A stretch of 64,000 nucleotides of DNA from Cordilura impudica (lineage: Eukaryota; Arthropoda; Insecta; Diptera; Scathophagidae): NCBI GenBank assembly GCA_963682025.1, contig OY821519.1:110549764-110613763 (forward strand), in the 5' to 3' direction. The stretch's first letter is position 1, and each line of letters opens with the position of its first letter. The notes below the pieces were generated by a model. It was not told where the DNA came from. It saw only the letters and a list, made by a program, of their open reading frames with translations, and made no database searches. The position numbers and the translations under genes are program-made. Positions 36,030 to 47,706 of the stretch are shown piece by piece.

Positions 36030-38768
36030 ATGGGGGGTTTCATGTCAAGTGCACCAACTTTTGAAACCGATGTCTTGCGATCGTGAAATTTGCACCAAGG
36101 TTAGTCCTATTGGATAGTAGTTTGGACACAATTTTTCAATAAGATCGGTCCAGATCTCTCTGAGTTAGAGGGGATCAAAATTTGACATTTTGGCCAAACA
36201 GGTGTTTCTTCTCATCCATGTAACTTATTACCTATTGTTCTTAGAAAATTTTCTCCCAAATAGTTTAGATAGCTATTTCTTCAATATTTCGGAAAAAAAT
36301 ACTTAAAAAAAAAAAAAAAAATTTTAGACTTTTTTTTTTGGCTAAATTAAAGCATTTTTTGCCTTTTTTTCAAAAAGTGCATTTTTTTTTTTTTTTTTTT
36401 TCATAAGAAAGCTTAGGATTTTTCCTTTAAGAGCTTTTTGGTCGCTTAGTGGGATGGGAGCGGGATATCTATCAAAATAAATGTTTTGTAAGTCAAGACA
36501 ACGGTTTTTCAATTTTTCACAAATGCACTATTTTGAATTTTTTCCTATTTGTGTGTAAAACCTTACAAATAAGAAACTAGACAAATTAACCTTTCCGAAG
36601 GTATGTAACATAACTTCATAACATAACAGAAGAGAATGGTTATCTGTAACCTGAAACAGTTGTTTGCAACATTTCAATCTGGCTTCACGAAATTAACCCA
36701 AATTTACCATGAAAATGTTAAACTGATGTTGAGGGAAATCAACTTAAAGTATTAGCAGATGATTCGGCAGAATATTTACACGATTACCGCGATTGCCTTA
36801 AATTGACTATGTGTCCTAATGAAACAACTTTTTGCCACTAAGGTGAATGTACCAATTGCCCGAAAGCCACATTCATCAAAGAAAATTTAATCAACTCCTT
36901 AGATCGAGAATATATAGAGGAGGTCAAATTTGATTCTTGGATTCAGACTGACAGATGCACATTGAAAACAATCATTGTAAATGTGGATGATTTTGTGGAA
37001 GAAATGTGTACAGGATTGCTAAACTTGAGAAACCATGAGTTTTTAGTCAAAGAGCAATGGTCATTCTTCAAGGATTTGAAGATACATTTGAAGTCTGTTG
37101 AATTCGTTATTTCATATGATTTCGCAGAAAACTATAAATATGTTCTTCAGGATGCCATACAAGCATTCCACTTCAATAACGACCAAGCAACTATGTTCAC
37201 AGTAGTTATTTACTACATGAAAGCTGAAAAACTGGAACACAAAAGTATGGCAATCATATCCGACGATTTAAAACATGATAGCGTTGCAGTTTATGAGTAC
37301 CAGAAGAGAATACTAAAATTTCTAAAATCTAAATTTACAGTAAAGAAGGTATACTACGTTTCGGACGGAGCTGGTCAACATTTTAAAAACAAAAGTAGCT
37401 TGGCAAATCTTATGGCCCATGAAAAAGATTTTGGAATGCCAACTGAGTGCATTTTCATCCTACTGCTCATGGTAAAGGAGCATGTGATGGTATTGGAGCA
37501 AACCTTAAAAGAAATGCAGCGAAGTATAGCCTCCAGTGCTCTCATCAAGATCGCATCTTAGAAGCGACTGCTTTACTCCATTGGGCAAAGAGTTATTGTA
37601 AAGAAACTAAAATAGTTTTTGGTAGCAAAGAGGATCATCAGGAAACATTGAAAACACTGAAGAGCAGATTCGATGCTGCTGTAATAATCGATGGCACCGC
37701 TCAATACCATGCTTTTATACCGCTTGTCGATGGAAGACTCAAGTTGAAAAAGTTTTCTGCCTCTATTCAATGCGATTTCTTTCCAAAAACAACAAATAAA
37801 CCAGCAGCGAAATCAACAGCTGAACCTAGTAACGCCAAGAAAGGATTGACAAAAAACGCAGTAAATAAAGGCGACAAAAAAGTTGGATGAAAGACTGGGT
37901 ATTTAAAAATTTACAAGACTTAAATACTTGATCAGCTACAATAAATTAAGTATAAAATTAGTTATGATATAAATGGATCTAGTGCAATTAAGATCAAATT
38001 TTAATAAATTATTTATCATTTTATTTTTAATATTATTACTATTATACATTAATTTAATTATTATTTAAAATAAATAAAAAATAATAATTTTTCAACATTT
38101 CTATAGAAAAAAAGCGATTTTTTTCCTGAGGTTAACATATTCTGGGTATTACAGTATCGAGGGTATAAAATTTTAGTTAGGTATGTTATATACCTTCAGA
38201 AAGGTTAATTTGTCTAGTTTCTCAGTATAAGTTTTATTTGTAAGGTTTTAGACACAAATAGGAAAAAATTCAAAAAAGTGCATTTGTGAAAAATTGAAAA
38301 ACCGTTGTCTTGAGTTACAAAACATTTATTTTGATAGATATCCCACTCCCATCCCACTAAGCGACTAAAAAGGTCTTAAAGGAAAAATCCTAAGCTTTCG
38401 TGTGAAAAAAAAAAAAAAATGCACTTTTAGAAAAAAAGGCAAAAAATAGTTTAATTTAGCAAAAAAAAAAGTCTAAAATTTTTTTTTTTTAAGTATTTTT
38501 TTCCGAAATATTGAAGAAATAGCTATCTAAACTAAATGGGAGAAAATTTTCTAAGAACAATAGGTAATAAGTTACATGGATGAGAAAAAACACCTGTTTG
38601 GCCAAAATGTCAAATTTTGATCCGCTCTAACTCAGAGAGATCTGGACCGATCTTGTTGAAAAATTGTGTCTAAACTACTATCCAATAGGACTAACCTTGG
38701 TGCAAATTTCATCCCGATCGGAAGACATCGGTTTCAAAAGTTGGTGCACTTGACATGAAATCCCCCAT
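36030..38768 (+). mobile_element. Long-TIR (LT) DNA transposon, copy 2
   Basis: The ends are ATGGGGGGTTTCATGTC and GACATGAAATCCCCCAT-type, flanked by ATAT at 36026-36029 and 38769-38772. The TIRs are about 583 bp (36030-36612) and 586 bp (38183-38768), both with homopolymer A or T runs and a CCTTTCCGAAGGTATGT-type inner palindrome. The sequence between them is very close to copy 1, so both derive from a recently active, already N-terminally deleted source. Confidence 0.88.
36641..37890 (+). pseudogene. DDE-like transposase of LT element, copy 2 (broken)
   Basis: The first part (36641-36950) is damaged: a segment covering SGTHTVCVC is deleted relative to copy 1, although the Cys-rich portion CTNCP survives near 36850. 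From 36962 the frame runs through VDDFVEEMCTGLLNLRNHEF, SYDFAENYKYVLQDAI and YVSDGAGQHFKNKSSLANL. One base is missing near 37450, after which the frame at 37447-37890 continues with HFHPTAHGKGACDGIGANLK and a Lys-rich tail. It lacks the N-terminal ~300 residues present in LT copy 3, just as copy 1 does. Lesions differ between the two copies. Confidence 0.75.
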
Positions 38769-38804
38769 ATATTTAATGTACAATGAAAAACTGGTAATTT
38801 TAAT

Positions 38805-39597
38805 ATTTATACCCTATACCACTATGTGGGGTTTGGGTATAATGACTTTGTGCTGCTGTTTGTAACAACCAAAAATATTTGACCTAGACCCATCTTTAAT
38901 TATACCGATCGAATCAGAATCACTTTCTGAGTTGATTTAACAATGTCCGTCCGTCCGTCCGTCCGTCCGTCCGTCTGTGTGTCCATGTAAAGCTTGTAAT
39001 CAAACTGCAGGTCGCAAATATGAATGTATTTTGATGAAATTTGGTATATAAGCTTTTATCGGCCATGGGATGAACGCTGTTGAAATTGGTGAGAATCGGT
39101 CCATGTTCAGACCTAGCCCCCATACAAATTACCCATATGAAATCGACATAAATTGCCATAAGATCCAAATTGTCATATAGATCTTACTCAAATTGGGTTT
39201 GTATGCGTTCATTACATCCACTAATGAGGAGTCCAAAAATGATCCCTTTGACCCCATATAGAGCTGCTTCCCGATCTTCAGTTAAATCTATTAAAAAACA
39301 AAAATATTGCACTGATTCTCCTCAAATTTTGTTTGTACATATTTTTGCAAAATACAAGAGACTTTACCAAACATGATCAGGATCGGTCCATTTTTGGACC
39401 TAGTCCCTTTACATGAATAGCATCCGATATGAACTTTTTCATATCTGCAGCCAAAAAAATTAATAAAAATCGCACTCAAATTTGGTTTATGCTTATTTTC
39501 TATATCGAAGTAGTTGGACCGAAAGATAGGGTCTCTAAACCATGGTATATGGTATCATATAATCGGTCTAGACCGACTATAATTTTCTTACTTGTTT
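38805..39597 (-). repeat. Dispersed fly repeat, copy C
   Basis: This is the reverse complement of copy A in landmark order: CCCTATACCACTATGTGG, the ACTTTCTGAGT word, a GTCC microsatellite at 38944-38980, AATTGGGTTTGTATG, CCGATATGAACTTTTTCATA and AATCGGTCTAGACCGACT. It begins 40 bp right of LT copy 2. Confidence 0.75.
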
Positions 39598-39902
39598 TTG
39601 TTTGTTTTTATTTTCTCTTTGTTTTCGTTATTACTCGTATAATTATTGTTACTGTCAGCAATGTGTTGCATTTGGTTAGAGATGGGCTCGTGAGTGAGAT
39701 GACGTCACGTTTATTCACCAACAAATTTTAAAATTTCAGGTTAGTAGCATTTAAAATTGTTTCCAAATATATTGATATTAACACGTACATAACATTGTTT
39801 TTATTAACACATAGTACAGTATAACCTAAAAATGTATTCACGTTTAGTTTACGGATCTCGCGTCATAGAGTCGCTTTCAAAGGCAATTTAGAGAGAGAAC
39901 TG

Positions 39903-40640
39903 GGTTGACTATTGACCAACCAAAACCAGGCTTTGGAACTCAAACGATGGTAATACTACAAGGCGTTTTTTTAAGAATGCTGAAATATCAGCAAAAATTA
40001 CAAAAATTGATTTAAAGTTGATTAAAAATATTCAATATTTAATGTTTAATGAAAAAACTGGTGATTTTAATAGATATTTTTTTTGATTTTATATTCTCTT
40101 TGTTTTCGTTGTTTCTGGTGGTATTAAGGTCAACATTGAAAAATTTTCAAATCTCGCTAATAATACAGCTAGACTTTTTGTTAAAAATTATCCATGGTAT
40201 TATATGCCTCCTACTCTACATAAATACTTTATTCGCGGGCTAAAACTTATATTACTTTCAATATTGCCTATTGGTCAACTAACTGAGAAATCTCAGGAAG
40301 CTAGAAATAAGGACTTCTAAAGTTATAGGGAGCACTTTTCGCGTAAATGCAGTCGGGAAAAGGCAATAGAAGACGCATTTAATAGATTTCTTTTAAGTTC
40401 TGATCCCTTCATTACAAGCATGAGAAATAGTTGCAAAAAAAAAAATTGAGCAAATGCCACAGTCCTCATTGGAATTACCTATTCTTCCCCTCAGTGAAAA
40501 TGACAATGGCAATGATGATGATGATTAAGATGAAGATTAATACGATTATTTTAATGATGATTATGATGTAAATGATGATTTTGTGTTAAATAATAAATTT
40601 GAATTAAATGATGATTAAAACCAGTGATTTTCAAAAACAA
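39903..40640 (+). pseudogene. Relic of a second arthropod transposon-associated protein
   Basis: In order across two or three frames: QPKPGFGTQ near 39920, NDGNTTRRFFKNAEISAKIT near 39945-40005, then VSGGIKVNIEKFSNLA, YPWYYMPPTLHKYFIRG, LPIGQLTEKSQEARNKDF, a stop, then YREHFSRKCSREKAIEDAF and LLSSDPFITSMR. The end is an Asp/Asn-rich tail. I know this motif order from many uncharacterised arthropod proteins that behave as repeat families. No terminal repeats were recognised around it, and I cannot state a function. Several stops and frameshifts show it is not functional. Confidence 0.5.
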
Positions 40641-40857
40641 AAAATCGCCTATCAATAAATTTTTTTCAATATTTTTTTCTGAAATGGATGTTTTTATGTG
40701 TTTATGATTTTTCATCAATAAAAAAAGCAAAAATACTTTTTGAGTTAACGGGTTAAAAATAATTTTTTTTACCGTTTTGTTTTTTAGATAATGGCGATTT
40801 ATGTATTAAGGAATACCCATTAATAAAAAATAAAAATATTTATAATTACGACTTCCA

Positions 40858-41140
40858 TGAAATAATCGCCATTTTGCATACCGTTCAACCCACTGTATGT
40901 CGTATCGAAATTCGGCGGACGGCGTTTTGTGGATAATCACGTTAGGCAGGTCCTGAACCAGGATAATGGGGCTAAACTTACTACCGGAGAAGGGGTGGGA
41001 CAAAATTTTTGATATTTTGGAAATATCCTAGTTCAGGACTTGCCGGACGCAATTACCAATAAAATGCCATCCACTGAATTTCGATACGACATTTGGTTCT
41101 AAGGAAAAATGGCACCCGGTTTGCCTTCTCATCGCTCTGG
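40858..41140. repeat. Imperfect inverted repeat (~100-bp arms)
   Basis: The left arm (about 40870-40976) holds GTCGTATCGAAATTC and CAGGTCCTGAACCAGG. The right arm (about 41026-41120) holds CCTAGTTCAGGACTTG and GAATTTCGATACGAC. About 50 bp of spacer lies between. No coding sequence is present. This is probably a small foldback element. Confidence 0.65.
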
Positions 41141-43440
41141 GAGGGGAGGATAAAAATAATACAAACATAAGCAGATACGGAAAAAGTTAGAAAATTACGT
41201 CTACATTTACGTAAAAAAACCCAAAGTTCATAAACTAAAAAACAACTGAGCTGTAGCACTTTTAAAAAAATTGATTTTTGTATGATTGAAAGCTAGGACA
41301 TACCTTAAAACACAAACATCTCAACGTTAAACCAGAATAAATCCTTGTTCAATCAAAAAGTGTTTTTATATTTATAGGTACAATTTAAAATAAATAAATT
41401 CAAATGTATTGAATATGAATTCAAAATATTACACAAAATTATCATTTTCACAAAAAGAGTCGACTGAAACCATTTTCTTATTTTTTTGGTTTTAGAAAGT
41501 TTCATAATTTATTTATTTAAAACAACACGTTATTCAATTAATATTAATAAACGATATTCAAAATAAACTCTCCATCTATTCAAAAAGCTTGCAGGTAATA
41601 TAATTGTTAATTTTTAATAAGTTGCTACACTGGCAAAATAATTCACATATATAAAATATATATTTAATTTATCAAAAACATTCATCACTGTGAAAATACT
41701 TACAATTATTTATCGTTTGATAAAGCTTAACTGTCAAACAAGTACAACAATAAGTATTAAACAAAAAAAAAATTATTATGTTCATACATTGGTATACGAG
41801 TAGCATTGCGACTAAAACTAGTAAAACGATTGCAAGCAGTTACTGTGAAACTAACTTTATTAAATTGTGTGTAAATACATAAATAAGAGACAGCAAAAGT
41901 TCTGAAAGCGTCGAGTCATAAACTGTTCATCAGTCTTGTGTTGTGTTTTGTTGGCGATGAACGATATGATATACGAGTATTATAACAAACGAATGATCAG
42001 AGGGACGGCTGGATGGATGGACGGACAGCCGCCAGACTGACAGTGAAAATTGCCTTAGTTTGACAAGTTTCACTTACTCAAAGAAACAAAAGCAACGCTG
42101 GTAGATGGTAGAAGACCCCCAGGTTTTTTTTTATAATTTTTTTTTTCTTTCGAGTTAATGTTGTACGATATAGTAAGTGTAATTATATGAATTGCGCTTG
42201 GCGTTATAAGTTCAGTATCAACTTTTGCTTGTTGTTGTCTAGTTTACCGGATATGCAGGAATAACAACAACAACAATAAAAACAAAATAGAAGCAACATT
42301 TCATGTTTCAACTATGAGTTTTAAAGCGTTTGTTGGTGTTATTTAATTCACCATGCATTCACCCCATCGCGTGTTTAGGTTAAGGAAAAAATAATTTCCT
42401 TTTTACTTGTAACAATTAAAAAAGCTTAATTGAACAAATTTGAATAGTCCAGATACTACAGTTTTAAATGTTATTGGAAGAGTTTGTATATATAAAATAA
42501 ATCGAAACAAATAACTAAAAAAATTGAGTATGTTCGGGTGGAATATGCGAGTAATATGAAAGCAATGACTATTTCATAAATCTTGGTTAATATACGTCTC
42601 ATGTTAAACAATATTAACATTGGGTAGTTTCGAAAGTAATCGTGACCAGCGGAAGTATTTCTGGGCGCTTTCGGCTTTTATTTAGTTATTTATTTATTAA
42701 ATTTGGTAATCCACTCAACAAGACGTGTAATCTTCAAGCAGAGCAATATTTAAATTTAATAAAAAAGAAATAAAAAACTGACTTAATTACTTACACGAAG
42801 AGTATTGAGTGAGTGTACCGGTGTGTCCGAAGTGCGATTTTGAACATTAATAATATACATATACATGTCTTAATTTTTTTAAAATATATGATCTAGTAAA
42901 TGTTTGTATTTAAGTAGTACGTTTATGTACTTATTTTTATATTTCTTAAAAATATTTTGTGACTTTTGTGGGTTCGGGTACAGCTGATTTTGCTCTATTA
43001 GTTGTTTCTTGTTTATCAACATGGAGAACTGGGTTTTAACTGACAGAAAAATCGTTAGATATTCCCAGAACTACACTTTACAAAATGTTTTTTTGCTGCA
43101 AGTGTCGTTTTTGGGCTTTTATTGACGTCCTAGTGGCGCAAGTAAATTTTTAGAATTCCTCAACTAGTGTTTAGGATTTCTTAAATTTGATCTTAAATAT
43201 AGAGAAGAAATTAATTAAATAATGATAAAAGAAATATATATAATGGAGCACGTGAGCCTTGAATATTGATTTTGCTATAAATGAAAAACTTATAACTGTT
43301 TTTAATTCGGATTCATTCACTCAGTTGCTCATATGATGAAACAATTTTCAAATTTATATTTTTTGAATTATTTTGATGTTGTTTAAATGTATATCTGGAG
43401 ACTAATGTATAGATATAGATATGAATATATAGTATGTATA
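41141..43440. other. Stretch without recognised transposon or gene
   Basis: This is the longest part of the window free of recognised repeats. No frame above chance was seen. It is a candidate for unique host sequence. Confidence 0.4.
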
Positions 43441-44761
43441 TTAGGGTGACAGCGGTTAGTATGAAAAAAATTTTTGGTCGAATTTTGAGGTGTGCGAGTC
43501 GGATTATTGTGACACTGTATTTAAAACTTTAGTGCACAAAATTTGAGCCAAATCGGACAATGCTTTATGGACGCGCATTGGGTTCAAATTTAAAATATGC
43601 ATTTATATGTAAAAATTATTAAACAAAATAATTTTTCACAAAAATTTTGATATTAATAATTGCGTTTCAATAAAATTAATTAATGAACCAAAATTTAGAG
43701 TAAATTATCTTTTTAATAAAATAACAAAATCTATTATCTAAAAACTGCCAAGTTATATCAAGTTCCCCAGGCAATAATGCGCCGCAGACCACTTGATTAA
43801 GAAAATCGAGCTCACATTTTTAAAGAAATTGAAATAATTTACAGCAATAACATTTTTGAATTCTTCTGATCCCTAAATAATCAAATGTCAGGCATTTTGC
43901 ATCTCGCCTATTGTTATGCCGTTCTAAATTAATGTCAAAATGGTACGTATTTTTTAGCACTATTTTAAAATCTCCAATTTTACTTTTTCAAAAATTTAGT
44001 TTGAGAAACTTTTAGAAATGAACGATAGAACTTCAAGGACTTATTAATAAAATACATGTGATTAAAAATAGAAATATTGTAGGTACCCTGTTCTTAGTTT
44101 AATGAGGGAAGCGTTTTTATTTCAGGAGATTTGATTTTTCATACTTTTTCAATATTTAGGGTACATATTTTTGGTGTTTAAATATTTCAAATATCTTTTA
44201 TGAAAATATTATACTACTTGATATAAGTTCTCAATCTTATACATTAAGGTTAAATTGAAACAATACAACTGTCCTTCTTTAAGGTCAAAATCAAATTTAA
44301 GGAGATTTAGATTTTTATAAAACAAAATATCAAAATAATATATATTTGTGGAAGGATTTCGATAAGAATTGTTGATAATATTTAAATAACTCTAAAAAAT
44401 AATACTCTGGACTTATTTTCTGAAAATAACCCAATGGGTCAATATCAGTCAATTATAAAAAACGAAAAATCTTAACTAAAATATAAGGTACTAAAGGGTT
44501 AGTTCAAAATAATATTATGCTAAACTTGTATTTTTGTGCCATTTGGTAATTTAATTTTTTTCTATTTACAGGTGGTACCAAATTAAAGGCAACAGTATTC
44601 GAAAAATGCAAATTTACAATCTCTACAAAAAGATAACGATTTATAAGATTATTTTTTTTAAATTAATTATTTTATTTCTGGAATAAAATAGTTTTAAAAA
44701 TTTTAGTTTTAACTTTTTTTTTTAGAATTATTATCTATACTTATTATTTTATTATCTATAA
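43441..44761. repeat. Possible decayed DNA element left of the MULE
   Basis: TTAGGGTGACAGCGG at 43441 is preceded by TGTATA, as is the foldback at 34740. Near 43775-43800 the words GCCGCAGACCACTTGATTAAG resemble the 56-bp TIR at 60612. No second end was found, so this is only a hint. Confidence 0.25.
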
Positions 44762-44861
44762 TTCTATACGGCGCCATGAAAAACGGCCCGATTTTTAAAA
44801 AAAGAATTGCCTGCTATCACACGAATTCTGAAAAAAAAATTTTTCTGCGTTGCTAATACTC

Positions 44862-45547
44862 TTACTTTGAAATTATATTTACCTCATCTAAATATTCAAT
44901 ATATATTACTATAAGTTGTTTGAAACATCCTTGAGGAACAACTTTAAAAGCGCCGTCTATCAAATATTTTCTATTGGATATAGCAATGTTCTCCCTTATT
45001 AGGTGTATGGACTGCATCGACGAAAATATGCAGTAGGAGAAGCTGTCTTCTATGATACAAGCGGTGTAAAATGGTTTCGGGTTTTTTTCGTCTCTAGATA
45101 TACCGAAATTAGTCCATACTCTTTCCAATTGGAACGCTTCAATAACGTCCAGAGCAGATTTTGGAGATGAGACAAACGATTTGCTTACTAAATAATTAAG
45201 ACCCCTTCTTATCTTGGGGAGGGAAATGTTTTTGGTTTCATCATGAAATCTGCAAATGTAAAACATAATATTTTAAAATTTATGTGTTTAAAACAGTTTA
45301 GTATTACCTTCCACATGCATTCCTGTAGGCGGATTTAATAGTATTTATGGCATTTCGTTCTCCTCCTAGGGTTGTTGCGATAGCTAGACATTCCGTTTTA
45401 ATATAATTTTTAGCTCCTGTAAAGCTTCTTCTTTGGTATTGTGATTGTGTTCAATAAATTTTTTCGGCAACACACATTTTCCTTCAGGAAAAAGATTTAC
45501 TCTTGCCTTGCACGTGCTTCTCCAACATTCGTACTTTGCAATGTCTT
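44862..45547 (-). pseudogene. MULE transposase relic with FLYWCH-type domain and one intron
   Basis: On the minus strand YECWRSTCKARVNL and FIEHNHNTKEEA (45545-45420) give the Cys-Cys-His-x-His end of a FLYWCH-type zinc finger. After a frameshift the frame reads ECLAIATTLGGERNAI and continues to a likely intron at 45307-45250 (GTAATAC to TTTGCAG, 58 bp). The second exon (to 44862) ends with YLIDGAFKVVPQGCFKQLIV, the start of the MULE catalytic domain, where the Asp of IDGxFK is the first catalytic residue. The rest of the domain is absent. The beginning of the FLYWCH domain (SKLLYVND) lies beyond the insertion, at 56886-56965. Confidence 0.65.
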
Positions 45548-45749
45548 TATATGGTAAAAACATATGAAATCAAACGAAAATATTAACATTTGTGACCTCA
45601 TCACCTCCAAATTTGATAAGATTTTGTACACATGATCTATGGATCGGCACAATAATATTTGCCAACTTTCAGACATATAGCCTTCGAACTTTCAGAATTA
45701 TGGCCATTCCAAGTTGGCAAAAATCAATAAAAATGCACTCAGATGCCTT

Positions 45750-46116
45750 TGTAGTGTGTTTGATAAGTCATAGTTACCCTACCTTCTGTACGGTAACTAA
45801 ATAGTAAAATTAAATTACTAATTGTAACTAAATATATCCACCTGCACCGAACTCAAGCGTGAGAAAAGTATTTCTCACAATTGTACTGTAGTATAGTTAC
45901 GTGTGAACTGCTTAATACGCAAATTCACTCGTCTACTCAGTTACACATAATGTAAGTGTATGTGTACGCGTGTACAATGCATGTGCGCGCGTACGTAGGT
46001 AGATATACGTTAAAATTAATATAGAAAAAAGAATTAATAAAGAGACGTGAAAGTAAACAGTCGCATGAGCGGCTGTTTTTAAACAAATAATAAAAAGTGT
46101 AATTATTTAAATTATA
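45750..46116 (+). repeat. 5' LTR
   Basis: It starts TGTAGTGTGTTTGATAAG and ends TTTAAATTATA. It contains AATAAA at 46036-46041, a likely polyadenylation signal, and an alternating purine-pyrimidine stretch (GTGTACGCGTGTAC near 45961). By eye it is identical to the 3' LTR over all 367 bp. Confidence 0.93.
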
Positions 46117-46133
46117 TGGCGATCCTGCCAATG
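46117..46133 (+). promoter_or_regulatory. Primer binding site
   Basis: TGGCGATCCTGCCAATG follows the 5' LTR without a gap. TGG pairs with the CCA end of a tRNA. 412/mdg1 elements use an arginine tRNA and begin TGGCGAC, so the same is likely here, but the primer is not proven. Confidence 0.75.
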
Positions 46134-46243
46134 AAAAAAAATAAAATATGAAAAAAAATAATAAGTCAATTAAAATTTTAAGAAAAAATTTAATTTGTGA
46201 AAAAATCAGAAAAACAATAACTACATATACCAAGCATGAAAAG

Positions 46244-46660
46244 TCGAAAAACGTATATTATTAATCAACATTTAAATTTAATCAACAATTGAAAATTTGT
46301 TAAGAAGGAATACCAAAAGTGTAAAAGCCAAAATAATTGTAAAAAAGTGAAGAGTCGAAAAACGTACATTATTAATCAACATTTAAATTTAATCAACAAT
46401 TAAAAATTTGTTAAGAAGGAATACCAAAAATGTAAAAGCCAAAATAATTGTAAAAAAGTGAAGAGTTGAAAAAGGTAATAACGACATGAATAAGCAACCG
46501 CAGCAACAACGGATTCATCAAACTGGAATACCAAAAGTGTAACAGCCAAAATAATTGTAAAAAGTGAAGAGTCGAAAAACGGTAATAACAACATGAATAA
46601 GCAACCCCAGCAACAGATTCATCAAACTCTACGTCAACAACAGTAACCATCATCTACAGC
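46244..46660 (+). repeat. Tandem repeats in the leader of the LTR element
   Basis: The core AGAGTCGAAAAACG and the following words start at about 46244, 46354, 46465 and 46571, spacings of 110, 111 and 106 bp. All units share GGAATACCAAAAGTGTAA and CCAAAATAATTGTAAAAA. The first two also share a TTAATCAACATTTAAATTTA block, the last two an ATGAATAAGCAACC block. Short reading frames here are produced by the repeats. Confidence 0.85.
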
Positions 46661-47128
46661 AGCTGGAGAATAAAACAACAGCTAAGTAGCATATTTTATT
46701 TTTTTAAATAAGTTGAATCATACATATTACATAGTAGTTAAATATTGATTTCTTCGATACTCGTATTGATAACATTTTTTTTTTTGTTAAAATCAATCAA
46801 TTGAAAAGAAATTTGAATACAAAATATTAGAAAAAAAATTATGTATTTAATTATATTAAAAAAAAAAAAAAAAATTTTTTTTAAAAACAAAAAAACATGA
46901 TTATTAATATTGAACTCACTTTAAAATTAATTAAACTGTGAATTTTTCTATAAAATAGAATAACTTAATATATAGAACAGAACATAGAAAAGTCATCATA
47001 TTTAGGAATAAATCGACAATTTAAAATATTTAATGTATCATTAAAACTAAAATATTGATTCTTTAATATAAATTTAAATATTGATTTTTATTGGGAATAG
47101 GAAATTAAAAGATAAATTATATTTTAAC

Positions 47129-47347
47129 ATGGGTAAGCCGGAATCAAAATTAGAAAACCCGAACGCAAATGTAATAACCAACGTTGAGGTTGTCGACCAC
47201 ACAAACCAAATACAATCCTTGTGGTACCTCACATTGTGCTTGGTATTGATAAGCGGGGTAAACTTAACGCTAAAATTATACCTACTGCACAAAAGATCTC
47301 TCCGTAAGAGATATCTAAGTAGAGGCGACAACCTTGACAAGGTTTAA
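47129..47347 (+). CDS. Small predicted myristoylated membrane protein upstream of gag
   Basis: The 72-residue frame starts MGKPESK, which fits the N-myristoylation pattern (Gly2, Ser6). A polar segment is followed by one hydrophobic stretch, LWYLTLCLVLISGVNL, about residues 31-46 and extending to LYLL, and then a strongly basic end (HKRSLRKRYLSRGD). This is the layout of a lipid-anchored, single-pass membrane protein. The frame is open from 47081, but MG at 47129 is the more sensible start. It lies 360 bp before gag. I believe similar short frames occur upstream of gag in other insect elements of this lineage, but I cannot verify that here. The function is unknown. Confidence 0.6.
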   Translation: MGKPESKLENPNANVITNVEVVDHTNQIQSLWYLTLCLVLISGVNLTLKLYLLHKRSLRKRYLSRGDNLDKV

Positions 47348-47706
47348 AAATGGGCCCATAAGATTTTAAAATTATATACTCCTCGAATAGATTTAAACAA
47401 AAAAAAAAAAAGAAAGAGAACAAAGCAGAGACTGCGATAACATCATGTTATATATTATCAAAATTTTTTTATTTTGTCATCATTATTAAAAATACTGACT
47501 AAAGAGAATAAAATTTTACATAAAGTGCCGGAGGAGTCCTATTATTGAATTACTTTATTTTGTTGAATATTTGAATTAATTGCTAATATAGCAGGAACTT
47601 TGGGGGACAAATCCTAAATGACAAATATTTTGAATATTTTTTTTTGTGCGATTTTCTGGTAAGATTTTCTGTCCTAGCAGACAAAAGTCAATTTTAATCT
47701 GCATGT

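Noticed and set aside
41930..41962. TCAGTC initiator with a GAACG word about 28 bases downstream, resembling a fly Inr/DPE promoter
   Set aside because: Four of five DPE positions match and such short words are frequent by chance. No transcript or gene follows.
43441..44761. Complete DNA transposon left of the MULE
   Set aside because: Only one possible end and a weak TIR-like word were seen; no matching second end or coding motif.
46400..46653. Two overlapping minus-strand frames rich in Phe, Leu and Tyr
   Set aside because: They are antisense readings of the tandem repeats in the LTR-element leader.
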